Positions 35,453-48,949 are shown, counted from the first letter of the stretch. The stretch is 64,000 nucleotides of DNA from Apostichopus japonicus (GCF_037975245.1 NC_092581.1:15018303-15082302), one strand, 5' to 3'. Translations and numbers: made by a program. The notes: generated by a model not told the origin, from the sequence alone.

Positions 35453-37556
35453 TGGACCTTGCTAATTTTAATACATTATGTATTATTGAATTACGTACTA
35501 TTTTAACTCGTTTGTTTTTTGGGTTTAAAAGTGATATTGAATGAGGTGTCTCAAGTTAGCAAGAGGCCAGGGAACCAGAATGAACACTAGGGAAGGGCCG
35601 TTTCCGGCCATCTGGGGGGTTTGTAAAACCAAAAATTTTCTTGTACGCTCCGCACCAACTGATGGTGGCGCTCCGCTCAGATAGTCGTGCCTACAACTTT
35701 GAAAATCCATATCAATCGCAAAAAAAGTGCCCCCCCCCCCCGCTTTCAAATTCCTGCCTACGTCGCTGGCATTGATTACATACTAGGAACAGTAAAATTA
35801 ATACACGTGTGCACCTCTAACTACATCAAGAAGTGGAAACGCACGCCTTGACCGAATATTAGCATAAATAAAGCTTGTAGGGTAATGTTGGGATAATTCG
35901 ACCCTTCATCCGAATTCGACTTTCTCCTAGAAATTTTAGCATCTTTTAAATATGAAAAGGTAATCTTAATTTAATTTCGATATTAACATTTTTCTTACAA
36001 TCTATTACCCATGCTAATACATATTTTTCATGTTTATTAGAATTTTTTCGCTGCATTTTTATCTGTAAATTGTAAGTTAAGTTTAGAGTCAGTGAGTTTT
36101 ACCTGCAATCATAAACATATATCTTGGTCAAGTTCGATGTATTTTATCATTTCCGATGACGTCACACCCGCATTTATATAGGTGCCGAAAATTACGTCCA
36201 TTTTCGAACCGTTTGGGGCTTTTTAGCAACGTTGAAGATTTTTATGAAGTTCACCTTACGTTCACGAAAGATTCTTGTATGATCATTGACACAACTCCTA
36301 TGTTATCATGAATTTGTGTTGCTTAAAACCTCTTCTTGTCAACATTTGTATATGTTTCTCATGTATTTAAAATGCCGATTGGTATTCTTGTGCAATATAT
36401 TTTTATCCTTTTAATTTATGTGTCAAATTTTGTTTCGTCGTTAGACTGCATGTATACAAAATGAGCAAATTTGACTGTTAAAGACGTTTGAAACAAACCT
36501 GGATGGAGATATGGCAGACAAGGCTCGTATACCTATGTATTCTGAATTGGACGCCCACTAACAATACAAAGTGAGGCACAATACTCATTTAGTGTTAACT
36601 TGTAAAGTTTTCGTACACATGATGATTGAAGACTCTTGCACTCGTTGAACTTGGCGGTTGGGGACATGTGGGATGAAGGTGGGATGTACGGTGGGGTGGG
36701 ATGGGGTGGGACAGTGCCCGGTCTGGCTACGAGCCAGCAACAAACCGCCCCATGTGATCCACATCCTGGAGTAAGGAAGGGTTCAGCCACTAGAGAACTA
36801 AAGGACATTCAATCAAACATCCATCTCGAGTTTGAGACACACATTATCAAGTTGTAACACTAAACAGTGTGGAGTATATTTCTCTTAGACAATTGCTATA
36901 TTATACCTGCCAGTTATCTGCCCTTATTATATGACCATCTACGAAACTAATTGGCAAATTAACAAACGATATATTCGATATTGTATAACACACCATTTCC
37001 TGCTGTCCTTTCGGTTAACCTATGACGTGATCATTGGCACACACAAAGAACGATACGTAATTGACCTAAATGTCTATGACCTTTGTCCATGACAAGAATC
37101 ATTGATATTTCCAGCTGGTGAAACCTCTTTAATATTGTTAACAGGGAATCATGTTTCATTTCCTAGTTTTTAATGTTCGCTTGCTCTCGACCTTACAATT
37201 TAGACAAAATGAGCTAGGGAGGTGGCAAAGTACAGCGCCGTGGCTTACTATCAAAGGTTGAACTTGTCATTGCCGCTCTGTGTCGAAGAAATAGCTAACA
37301 AAAAGCTAACGTAAGAATCATTAAACTTCGATTATAACACTAGTTCTAGTTTGCTTGCTTTCTTTCTCAACGGACAGAATATTGATGACCCAGTTTACAT
37401 CATTGAGAAAGAAGTCAGTGATTGTCTGAAGTATTAACCTTATTATCACATCGAGATTGCGCAATGGCTTACTTCTTTATCATGTTGCAAGTTTATAACA
37501 GTAAAAGAACACGGAACAGGAGAAATCGTGAAGCAGACTGTAGACTTATTACACGA

Positions 37557-37590
37557 TGACGTCACGCTCGTGCGAAAATCGCTTTATAAA
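37557..37590 (+). promoter_or_regulatory. CRE palindrome followed by TATA-like box
   Basis: TGACGTCA (37557-37564), the full cAMP/ATF response palindrome, is followed 20 bases later by TATAAA (37585-37590). A similar pair, TGACGTCA with TTTATATA, occurs at 36157-36180. No coding exon could be linked to either, so promoter function is speculative. Confidence 0.25.
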
Positions 37591-40019
37591 ACTCCCTTTT
37601 TTTTATAATGCTTCAAAACGATTGTAATGTCAGTCTGAGCAGCATGAATATCCTGTTTTTATCATGTGAAGGTTTAGGAACTGTTAACACTGTCAGTAAC
37701 GAATGCATCGCAGCATTATATATGAGAACAGCATAGAGTGGTATTAGCATTAGAAAAGTGTGTCACTTGGGTAATGATACATCACAGCGAAATGAATATG
37801 TATCAGTAACCAACATGTACTGTGTGGCGCAGTCACACGCTCACTTTTATTAAATTACGCATCTTAGAGACTTTCGCGCGCTCTCTCTATTTGTTTCTCT
37901 TTACAGGAATTGAAGTTATATGTATGCCCTGAATTGTTCATTGACGGTTTCACGGAGAATTATTTGTCTACTATACATTTTCATTGTCACATTGTTATTT
38001 ATTTATTTATATTCAACACAGGATATATGTCTTTTTAATGGAGGCAAAAACGATGACACATTAACTCTATCTGACATCTAAAACCCGAGTGCAAAGTTGA
38101 CCAAAGTTAATCTTGGTAAGTTACAATATTAAATATACAGCCAATGGCTTCAAACTATTCTTGAACCAGTATTCCAGTAACATCTAGAAAGTATATCGAG
38201 TGCACAGAAGGAAAGGTGTTTACTAATTTTTTGTTCATTTACCAAAGATGGCTCACCAGATAAATAGCAGTTGTCATATCCAGCACCTGCTTAACATCGG
38301 TTATTAACACCTGATTAGTGACTAACTATTTATTATCTGCAGTTATAGCAACTGACTTAAAATTTTACATTTAATTGTTTGTTCTTTCAGATGATATTAA
38401 TGGCTTTATTTTGAAGAATGTTCGAAACTGGTAGATGGAAATAAACACTCTTTCCTCGTTCTTACAGTCATTTTTTACAGAAAACGAAATGAAATAATGC
38501 ATGGATTCCACAAAATTAGACTTGAACATAATAATTGGACAGCCTGAATAACGAAAAGGTTCACTGTAAGAATCCAGCGCTATTATGATTAAAACTTTCG
38601 AGGTACATCCAAAAAGTCTGTAAATGCCAGGAATTCATGGAATGAGGTTTTCTGTCTCTATGAAGATAACATGGCCGTTCAGCATTTTACACATCGACTC
38701 GAGGTGGATAGATTACCATGTAATCTGACAGTATCATAATTCACCAAGAGAGATTAGGTAACTGAACAGATCAGCTGCAACTCTAATCTGCCGAGATGTC
38801 ACCTGCAAATATGACCAAGAATACATTTAATAAAATAAAAGAAAATTACAATTAAAGAAAATTACCAATGTGAAAGAAACAAGAAGATTTCATTTATGTG
38901 ACACAATAATTTTCTATTCTTGCGATGAGCAGTCAGTTAAGAACGGTCAGTTAAGAACGCATATGAGTGTTTGTAAGCCATCAGCTTGAACTTAAGAAAT
39001 ATGCGGCGGAAATTGGTTTTGAAACGACGTACCAAGCAAATGTAAAATGCAGTTATTGAGAAATAGTTTCGTCGTCGGAACACTTGAGAAGACCAGGCGC
39101 CACCATGGAGTTGTCCAACGACAGTTTCAGTAGTAAGCACATAGTGATGCAGGTTGTGACAAGGTTAACAGTAATAGGGGATGATTAGGTTTGTCGTATC
39201 AAGTATCACTATAAACTTTGAAGACTTGGAAGAAGCTTAACTGAAGGTACAATTCCAATAAAGAATTTACTGACGCAAGATGAACAAAGATATATATTTG
39301 TAGCATTTTCACGAAAGATCATGACAATGAGAATGTAACAACATTTACATGTTTTTTTTTTTAAATCTGTATTCTTTTTTAAGCAACTGCAATAAATTTT
39401 GAAAATTAATATGTTTATTGATTCCCAGTCTTTCAATATCTTTGAACAAAGGTGAAACAGGAATACCTGATACTATCATATTCAAAATATGAAAATATGA
39501 AATATGAAGCACTTTGGATTTTGATTATTAGACATTATATACAGAAACACCTAATATTTTATATCGTCGCTGTGACAAGATGAATCGAAAGTTGCTGTTA
39601 ACAGGAATCCATCCTTCCTCATTGGCGTAGTATATTGCGAAATTCAAGTTATTGCGATGACATTGCAAGTTTGAAGCTACAGTTTCTCAATAATGTTTCG
39701 ACAGAAGTGTTAATAAATCTTAGTATCATTATTTTATAGCCATTCACTTGATTTCATACTACAGTTCATTAGATAATGGTTACGTGGTATTGATACAAGT
39801 TAAGTGTGTTATTAAGTCCCCAAAAATATGAGAAATCATATTTTTGGAAGAGATTTTTTATGTAATTGATTTTATCACATGTAGCATACAAGGCTATCAC
39901 GTTAGATAACCAAATGCAAATTATAAAAATATAAACAACCAACATTCACAATTTGGTGAACAAGCGATTTGTTACAAGTGCTTACAATTATTTACTGTTC
40001 ATAATGTTTATAAAATAAA

Positions 40020-40610
40020 ATCTCCATCTCCCCTCTCCCCTCCCTGTCACCCCTCTTCTCATATAGCTCTCTTCCACCTTTTTTACTCCACACCTTTCTA
40101 TCTTTGTCCTTCTGTAGTTTATTCCCTACCCTCTTCCCTTAATCCTCTCTTTGTCCTTTTACTGTTTATCTCCTACCTCTCCTCTCCCCTGTTGGTTACT
40201 TTAATCTCTATCCCGTGTCTACTAGTCCTCGTACATCCATCTCGTTTGTGTTCACCCTGCTCATTAACCTGTCTGTATTCTCTGCTTGTATTTGTCCCTT
40301 AAATTGTATTTTCTGCTACTTGTCATTCAGCCTTTGACGAAGAACCTACTAGGATCGAAACATCAGGCCCACTTACTTTTACACATACAAGAAATGGGTG
40401 AAAAGTGAGAGGGCTTCACGTTTTGATCCTAGCAGAATCTTCTTCAGAGGATGAAAAAGGATGAAAACAAACTCTCATTAGTTGTGTCTATTTTTGCCCT
40501 ATTCATTTGTAATTAATTTGTCTAATTTGACTATCTGTCCATATGCATCTCTTAATGTATTCTTAGAAGATCCTGCTAGGATCGAAACGTCAGGTCCTAC
40601 AAATTCCACT
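40020..40610. mobile_element. Cluster of Penelope-like remnants with three degraded hammerhead cores
   Basis: Positions 40020-40395 are a diverged plus-strand copy of the terminal arm seen at 63536-63817: a CT-rich leader, TTCACCCTGCTCATTAACCT, CTGTCTGTATTCT, then a ribozyme segment with GACGAAGAACCTACTAGGAT. At about 40420-40460 a second ribozyme segment lies on the minus strand; it has CTGAAGA intact but AAAA for GAAA and GTG for the GTC cleavage site. At about 40563-40600 a third, plus-strand copy has GATCCTGCTAGGATCGAAAC intact but lacks the 5' core. None looks active. Confidence 0.7.
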
Positions 40611-40670
40611 GTCTAAACAGGACTCAATATTTCTGTTATATACCGACCAATGGTACATTGCTATTATTTA

Positions 40671-40965
40671 ATTCCAGAATCATCAACAACTCATGCGCAG
40701 AGCAACTTACATGGTAAAATATAATTAAAGTAAGGGATAGGTTTAGCCTGATGGCTGACCCTGCGCCTGTATTGATCACATATGGATATAAAAGGTGTCA
40801 ATCTAAACAATTCCAGAATCATCAACAACTCATGCGCAGAGCAACTTACATTGTAAAATATAATTAAAGAAAGGGATAGGTTTAGCCTGATGGCAAACCC
40901 TTTGCCTGACTTGGTCACATATGGATATAACAGGTTTTACAAAGGCGTCAAGCTAAACAATTCTA
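40671..40965. repeat. Tandem duplication, about 138 bp unit
   Basis: Two adjacent copies begin TTCCAGAATCATCAACAACT and share GCGCAGAGCAACTTACAT and GGGATAGGTTTAGCCTGATG. They differ by scattered substitutions and by a short insertion in the second copy. A third unit may begin (AATTCTACAATA) and then decay. It is non-coding. Confidence 0.8.
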
Positions 40966-42421
40966 CAATATAGTACATACACTTGATAAAATACTTGACC
41001 ACGAACTTGTACTCAACTTTTCAAATTATACACTCAAAAATGTCTTATTATTTTTTTCTGATAATTAATTAGCTTTGTATTGACAATTATTACTACACGT
41101 TCAGTTATTTTGTGGATAATTAGTAGGATGATTTATTTTATTCACTAAAATGTATCATACAAAAAAATAATGTGCGAATCAATTTTCGATCATAATGTGC
41201 TGTTTTAACTAAGAACAAACTTTGGCTGCATGCCTTCTTAATTTCTTCTTTTTTTTTTATTATTGTTTTCTCCTGCATTTTTATTCTTTTGCAGTTAAAT
41301 GAAGCTATCCGAAGAGGAAATAGATTTCATGTGATAACTACGTGATCTTCCTGAATGTTGTAAAAGTGAAACTTTTTTGTACAAGCTGTTAGCAAAGTAG
41401 ATGAAGCTAGTGTAGAAAAATGGCGCACAAAAGAATATTGCAGATCAAGACAGAATTCTGCCTACTCAGTTTAACAGATGTCATACCACAAAGAACTAAA
41501 CCGAATAAAACTTATTAAAGAAACTTAAATGATAACTATATGTATCCAATATTCTACTTCTTTGTCAAATCAATAGTTATCTTTTTCTTAAAGCAAACAT
41601 TATGCAAGTCTAAGACCTATTAATCAATGCGCTGTACAAATGATTTTTTTTCATGCATTAATACCCTCTTGAAACTATGGAATTAACGAAACTGAAATTA
41701 AGTCCATATATTAGCCTCTGACGATTGTTTAAGCCATCATTTTCCCATAACGATAAATAAAAATGTTACATCTGCAAAGTATGTTTCCCTGTAGGAATTA
41801 ATGTACTAAAGATATACTTAAACATAACTATAACCCTGTTATCAACGAAAAATCGATTTCAAACCTTAAATTCACTCTTGTGATAACGTTCGACAAATAC
41901 GACAAATAATTCCTTTTTTTCTCACTATTTTCTTTTCCTTCAAATTATACCATAATACACAATATTAGGATCATTTTATAGGCTGATCAAACACTAAACG
42001 ATAACCAAGCTTATACAAACGATTTCAATGTCCATTCACATTCTTTCTCAATATTTCATTTAATTTCACCATATTTTTGTTGATTATTTTTTAATTAAAT
42101 TACTACTTATGATATTTGCATCTAATCTTTCTAGTGTAGACGCTGCTCCAAGAGTTGTGTATATAATCCAGGAACAAAGAAACTTCGTATCTGTAGCTCG
42201 GAAGATGGACATCCTCATCATGTTTCCTTAACATGTTAAGTTAGTCCAGTAGGTTTCATTTCAAAGTTTTGTCCACAAAAGTAATTAGATGTAGGTTCGT
42301 CGTTCTCCAACCAAAGCGAAACGGTCAAAATATCACAGTTATATTCACATCTTAACATCCAACAAGAAGAAACACTCTTCGTCAGGTCCAAGAAAAAACG
42401 TCTAGAGAATCAAGAAAAGCC

Positions 42422-45400
42422 TCAAATAATGTGTTCAATATAATCATCCGATGAAGAAGAGTCTTTATCCAGCCTGAAATAATTTGGTTCTTCGGAATTA
42501 TCCTTTTCGTCATTCAATGACTATATGTCAAAAAGAGATAAAAGATTTTGTAAGAAATATAATTCCTCTTGTGAAGTTTTCACACTTGTAAACAGAAGAA
42601 AATAAGAGATTTATTCATCAAACAATATTAAAAATTTATGAAATAAGGTCATTTGAATGAATTCCTTTGAGTTAGTATTGGTATACAAATGATTTTATAA
42701 TGTTATATATTGAATAAGGACATTCATGTAAACTAATCGGTTCTCATATTTAATTTCAAATATTTATTGAAATTCAAAAACATACCTCTCTCATATCATA
42801 TAGAAACGAGCTTAATGTTATGTTAAGGTGTTCAAAGGTCGGCCTCTCGTCTATGGCAGAGTTCCAGGTAGCTAGCATATGACCAAAACTACAAATTGAA
42901 AGAAAATGGGCAAATATGCTTTACAAATAAACAACACGTCTGTTTAAACTTGCCAGACAAAATAAATGGATGACAAAGTTTCTTTTAAATGGCGTAATCA
43001 GATCTAGATCTGTTAAAAAAGAGTATTTTATTTTACTTAAATTATCAGCTAATCTCTAGAGATAATGATTAAACATAACTATACTGCGAAAAACCAAGAT
43101 GAAAGAAATATTCAAGATCTTTTATATGAACATTTATAATTGATTTAAAGGTCAGACAGTATTACAGTTCTTATATCTACTTTTATATGAAAAAGTCGCC
43201 CAGAAAAGAACCTGGGCACGAAAACCAAACTACCGAACGACTGATCCGCTCTCAGCAACCCCAATCCCCTTGCATCGGGACTGTGACTGTGTGATCATCG
43301 TCGGGTGTGTATCACCATTCCCCTCGAAAGGGAACAGATACTACACATGATCTTAGCCAAACGACCGAGAGGCGATCTTAGCTAAAGATGTTGAATGTAT
43401 GTATATGTGATATTCTACATGTCGGTATGAGAAGCAACAAATTGTGCTCTAATTAACAAGTTTTAAACTTACATTCCTCCTGGACAGGTGAGTGGTTGAT
43501 CTAAGGATTCCTTGTTTCTTAATTTACTTTCTATTTCCGCGCAGGTTAGTCCACCAAATGGTATCTCTCCTGGAAGGGGAGTAACACAACGTAATCATGC
43601 TTAAAAGGAAAAGTCTAATAATCACAAATGAGTTTCATGTAACGCTTTAATGCAAACGATAAAGTGATATGAATTTGAACGAGACTAAACTCAGCTCCAA
43701 ATTATAAAATTATTTATAAGAATCCAATAGGGGATCATTGACTGACACATTACTTCATGCAGCTACTGCTTATGCTAAAAGACTGATAATACAATAATTA
43801 GTGGTAGTTACACCATTTGAGCCTGTGTTTGGTATAAACTATATCTGTTAACAACTACTACTGCTTTTAGTTTCAATGAAATCATAAATACAAAACTTTA
43901 CGAATGCCCTTGATGAACATTTGCTTCTATGGTAATTGTAGAAACGTTACAACAATTAATATATACATTATAGAACTTTGCAAAGTATCGATCCAAAATG
44001 GTTATTATGAGCCATACCAAGGGAGTAAATTTCCCATAGAACAACACCGAAATTCCAGATGTCTGATTTTTCCATAAAGTGTCCGAGGAAGACGGTTTCT
44101 GGAGCTAGCCACGCTAGGGGTGGTAGTTTCTGTTAACATTAATAATGAGATGAATCATTATGAAATGTAATAAGTAAAGTCGTGAGATAATTTTTTCCAT
44201 CAAATATCACAATATTATATACAGAGGCGCCTACATTTTCGGTCCATTTTGACGTCTCTATTTTGTAGACCGACCGAAAGGAAGGCAAATGATGGTTCAT
44301 ATTTTACAAAAGCAATTGAATATCCTTACTATGTGACTTTGTTTCTACATATTGGGAAATTATCTGTTTTTATAAACATGATAGGTCACCTGACAAAGTT
44401 ATATTAATTTACATTTTTATGTAACAGACAATGTTATGTCACAAATATGATACCTAAACTGCATGATGAAAAAAGGTGCAAACCTTCCATAAACAGCACA
44501 AAAACCAAAGTTAAAGTAACACTTTCATATATTTACTATTTAGCATTTCCTCTCCTCTATTTTATCTTGGTAGCCAAATAGCGAAGGCAAGAAGTTACTA
44601 ACCTTATCTAAAATCTGTTTCACTCTCTCTTGAGCTAAATCAACTGGCCAGAAGTCGTACAACTTACATCTCCCACTGGGACTAAGTAATACCTTTCTCG
44701 CAGCTAGTCCTGGGTGGTGACACTGAATTGTGTTTGGAAGAAAATGCATCCAAACAAGAGATACGAATTATTTACAATCAGTGACCATATTAGTACTTAA
44801 AGTTAACAACTTCCCTACAGAGTTCTTGATAACCGGTAAAAAAAGATTCACCACACAATTAAAAAATACATTGATTCAAGTCTTAGTTACTCAGCATATG
44901 ATATCCGTAATAATACTAATAACATGAATTTCAAAAGGACAAAAGCATTTGTGCATTTGAACGTTTTGAATGAATAAAGGTACCGTACTATACTATGCCA
45001 CAAATAACGGTTGACGTTATAGGGATCCTGTCCGTCGTACGGATCTAAACATACGCTTTGTGGTGACCATCACTTAACAATCACTATATTAAGTATTAAC
45101 GTGAAAAAGATATCTTACATTTTGCCTTTTCAGAAACAACATTCCTTCACAAATATCAGCTGCAAACATTGTCAAATGTAATGTTTTCTCATGGTCTGGG
45201 GTGTCCCGTTTGCTCGAACCACCAGACGATTCCTGGTAATTTCTCATTAAAAAATCTTTCAGGGTTCCGTATTCAATATATTCTTGATAGATAAAGTACG
45301 GCACTGAATATAAAAAGAATATCAATGATTGAATAATAAAAGTAAACACTTAAAACATATATCAATCACCCATAAACAGAAAGGTCTGATTAAAACTAGT

Positions 45401-48400
45401 TTTCAATATTTATGTCTTATTAAACTAGTTTCTAACACTGGCGGATCCAAGGGGGGCCAAGGGGGGCCATGCCCCCCCCCCCCCAAAGGTGAGCCAAAAG
45501 TGTTTCCGAACATCCGCTAAATCATATGATTGGAAATTTAAAAAAATCGAGAGGAATAGCAGTGGTAGACTAGTCTAAACCTTTTCGTTTTCTGGTTTAA
45601 AATAAAATGCAGAGCTCCCAACTGACCCGTAATTCGCGGGAATTAGACCCGCATTCTAACACCCAAACCCGCTGACCCGCACAAGCGTCCGAAAAAAACG
45701 CATTGTAATTGTCAAGTATACATCAAAAAATTGCATCAAATTTTGACTTAGCAACCATCATTTCTTAAGCATTTAGCATAATAGAGTATAAAACCTCCTT
45801 TACAGCATCATTTGAACCTCAAATTAGCCTATATTTCTTTTCATTGGGGCGAGCAGCGAACATTTTCATGCCACGGGAAAGAATGAATTATCACCTACTA
45901 TTCAATTTATTGATGTTACACACAAAAAAATGCATATTTCTCAGAAAATTTTGGGTGACAAAAGCCTTTCTAAGTGCCACCATTTTACATGTAGGCATCA
46001 CCAGGATTCAAAAAAATTCAAAAGGGGAGGGGGACACCCCTCCCCCTTATACCCCTCCCCCAGGACTGCGATTCGTGGCATGGACCAGCATTTGCCTTCT
46101 CAAGAGTTGGGAGCTATGTAAATGTATGAGCATGAGGATTTACAGTTTAACACCATTTTGCAGTTACAGTCTGGTTGTAAGAAATTTATAACCTATGAGA
46201 AATAAAATTTCTTGAGAAAGATGATCCCAACTTTGTTTTATAAATATTTTAGAAAATTACAACTGGGAAACATTTTTTTTAGAAGTAAATTAACATCACC
46301 ATTGTACACTTTTATCGCACCAAATTGCATCTGAGGGCATTCAGCAATAGAAATTTTCCAAAGGGGAGGGGGACCCCTCCCCTTAGACCCCTCCCCCATA
46401 TCACTCTAATGCCACTTTGGCTCTCCCAGACAAAGGCCCTGGACCCGCCAGTGGTTTCTAATATTTGTGTCTTATTAAAACTACTTTTCAATATTTATGT
46501 CTTATTAAAACTAGTTTCTAATATCTGTGTCTTATTAAAACTAGCTTCTAACATTTGTGTCTTATTAAACTAGTTTCTAATATCTGTGTCTTATTCAAAC
46601 TAGTGTATAATACTTGTTTGTTATTAAAGTTAGTAAAAATATTATTAATTAATAAAAGCACTTGAAGACTGAGAGTCCTAAATGCCCACAAATATTCTAA
46701 ACTGCATGTATTTGTGGTGTAAAAGCAGGCTTCACATGGTACGAGTAACAATATCAACTAATAGCAGATATTATGCCACTCACCATCTTCAAGTGAAACT
46801 CCTAATACATCCACAATGTTTTGATGTCTGGGCATAATTGTCGCATTCTTTGCTAAGGCACGGAAATTAAGGATCTCCTTCATCCGGGCATTCTCTACAT
46901 CAGAAAACAAAAACAAAAACAAATTGAAGACACACCTGATTAGATGTTATCAAAGTAAGATAAAATTGAGAATGAAATTCTAGAGACATTTCTTCTTTAC
47001 ATATATAGAAAGTGGCACTGCTACTAAAACATAACTATAACAAGAAACCGCTTATATGACATCCCGTATACAGACAGTTAAATGCATCAATGTTTCTTGG
47101 ATATCTTCGTCACTCTGTATTTGATCAAAACTGGCTGTGATAACTAGAGTTTCATTCACATAATATATATAATTACTCCTGTGGTTTTGTCGATGACGTC
47201 ACTATACACAGCAACTAATATCGAAGTAATAACATAGCACTCGGTATACTTATAACATTTGTAAAACTTATTATAAAAATATCAATTTTCTGCTACTGAA
47301 ACACATGAGAAATTAATAAATTAATTAAAGTTGATTAAATATACACACCAGAGACAGACTTTGCAATAATTTTCGTAACTTTATCTCCTTCAGACGAGTA
47401 GGTTGCCACCCAGTACTTCATGGTACCTGCCCCTGGTAGCTGGAAGTTTAGTTGGACATCTTCAGAATTCAAGCCGATGACGGTATCATCTATGCTTTGT
47501 TCGGCTACGTCTACAATTTTCATTGGAAAAAGCCAGAGTGAATGAATTTTGATTAAGTCGTTTCATTTCTAAAATAGTTGTAAGCATTAAATGGAATATT
47601 TACCAGATTCTGACATTATTCAAATATTTAATTTCTTATTGATAATGTCTAATAAGAAAACGTTCATTGAATTAACTAACTTCGATAAAGCATTTTAATA
47701 AGTTCCATAACGTTCCATTATCAGTACATGATACCAGATGGAATACTTTTAATCCAAAACCAATTTCATTGTGCTACACCCTGAATCAGGAACATTTGAA
47801 CATTTTCAAAATTCTTTCGAAATGGAAGAATTGCTGAATGTCACTTCATTGCCTACATTACAACTTTCCTCTGTCTTTAATTATGATTCGAAATAATTGT
47901 CAGGTTTTACAAATAATACTGAAGTAATAATCCATCTTCATAACATACCATCGTTGATCATATCTGTTTGATCATATATAGGCGGGAGCTCTCTTGAGAT
48001 CATTGCTAATGGCAGAGGACGTATGTGTCCTTGTGCCCTTTGATCCCTATTTAAAAATAATATTGAATTACTTTTATATGTAATAAATAATAAGATATAT
48101 ATATATATATGTAATAAATAACTAATCGCAAAACTTGAAGAAGAAAAATGCAGTATAGTTTAGGATTAGAAACTTCCGTCGGAATTTCTATGATAATACC
48201 GTTTAGAGGTTTTACATATGTTCATAAAAATATTAAATTGTAGGTAAAAAAATAACAACCTGAAACATTTACAAGCAATTTGAATAAAGACATTGAAATC
48301 TAAGCGAAAACAATTGTTATAATTAGAAATTATCAGTGCTGTCTTTGTATGTAAGTTGTTAATTACCTGAGAGTCATTAGCCAAAAGAAAGTACTACTTT

Positions 48401-48949
48401 ATCATTTTGTTCCAGTATGATTCGTACTTCTATCCCATTGAATTAGTTTTAAAGGGAGTGAAGACTCGCGCACAAACAAAAGTCTGATGCCGGTAAACTG
48501 ACCTAGTTTCGAATGAGGTGTAACGGAAGTATTAGACACCATCATCGATCCCAGAAAATACACACAGCTTGCTACCGTCGGTAATTAGACACTAGTGTAC
48601 AGTCAACACATGCAGCTATGGTCAATACCCACAACACAGCGCACAAAGCAGCGATGGACATCTCGGGTCCAGATAAAAGATAACAAGGTATCAAGTTTCA
48701 TTAGTGTCTGCATTTTGTAGCGACAAGAAAAAACTTCACTTGCAAGCAACGGAGAGTTAACTTTTTTCAGAGGGCGGCACGCGGTTTGGGGCGAGTCTTC
48801 AATGCCTTTAAATATGTAATAAATGATATCTACGTCAGTGGGTTCTAGATTGGAGTTCATGTCCTATAAGCAAGAGATCAGTTCAGCATTAATGAAGATA
48901 TATAAACTTCGAAAAAGAACTTACGTCGGTAAGGTCATTGTCCTGTGTC
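42422..48949 (-). CDS. Receptor juxtamembrane and tyrosine pseudokinase exons
   Basis: Exons are 48925-48949, 47949-48046, 47349-47510, 46784-46894, 45119-45303, 44603-44722, 44018-44129, 43473-43569, 42786-42888 and 42422-42520. The glycine loop is weak ([14 protein letters not shown]). A Lys remains in IIAKSV and a helix-C Glu in MKEIL. The hinge [16 protein letters not shown] is typical of receptor kinases. The catalytic loop reads [11 protein letters not shown] where active kinases have HRDLAARN, so both the catalytic Asp and the Mg-binding Asn are lost. DFG is DFW. The C-lobe is well kept: [46 protein letters not shown]. The tail has possible Tyr motifs ([14 protein letters not shown]). 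The frame has no stops across ten exons, so it is maintained and not a decayed pseudogene. Confidence 0.85.

Larger units (their letters stand above)
33042..35768. mobile_element. hAT-like element (2.7 kb) hosting a second nested element
   Basis: This is flanked by a perfect 8 bp duplication GCATTGAT (33034-33041 and 35769-35776). The ends are CAGGGACGTAGCC and the complement of CAGCGACGTAGGC, matching at 11 of 13 positions. Poly-C/poly-G tracts lie inside both ends. A further end-like sequence (CAGGGGCGTAGCCATATATG, about 34195) suggests more than one nesting event. The interior has no intact transposase and includes the nested element 34035-35452. Confidence 0.7.
35777..42421. other. Gene-poor stretch between the hAT cluster and the receptor gene
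   Basis: No exon with recognisable similarity was found on either strand. The stretch contains two TGACGTCA sites (36157 and 37557), Penelope remnants (40020-40610) and a tandem duplication (40671-40965). The part adjoining 42421 should be the 3' untranslated region of the minus-strand receptor gene. Open frames of 60-90 codons here show no domain and are treated as chance. Confidence 0.5.

Noticed and set aside
36533-36857. Overlapping Gly- and Pro-rich frames near 36.6 kb
   Set aside because: They come from a G-rich low-complexity stretch, with no domain and no splice-supported neighbours.
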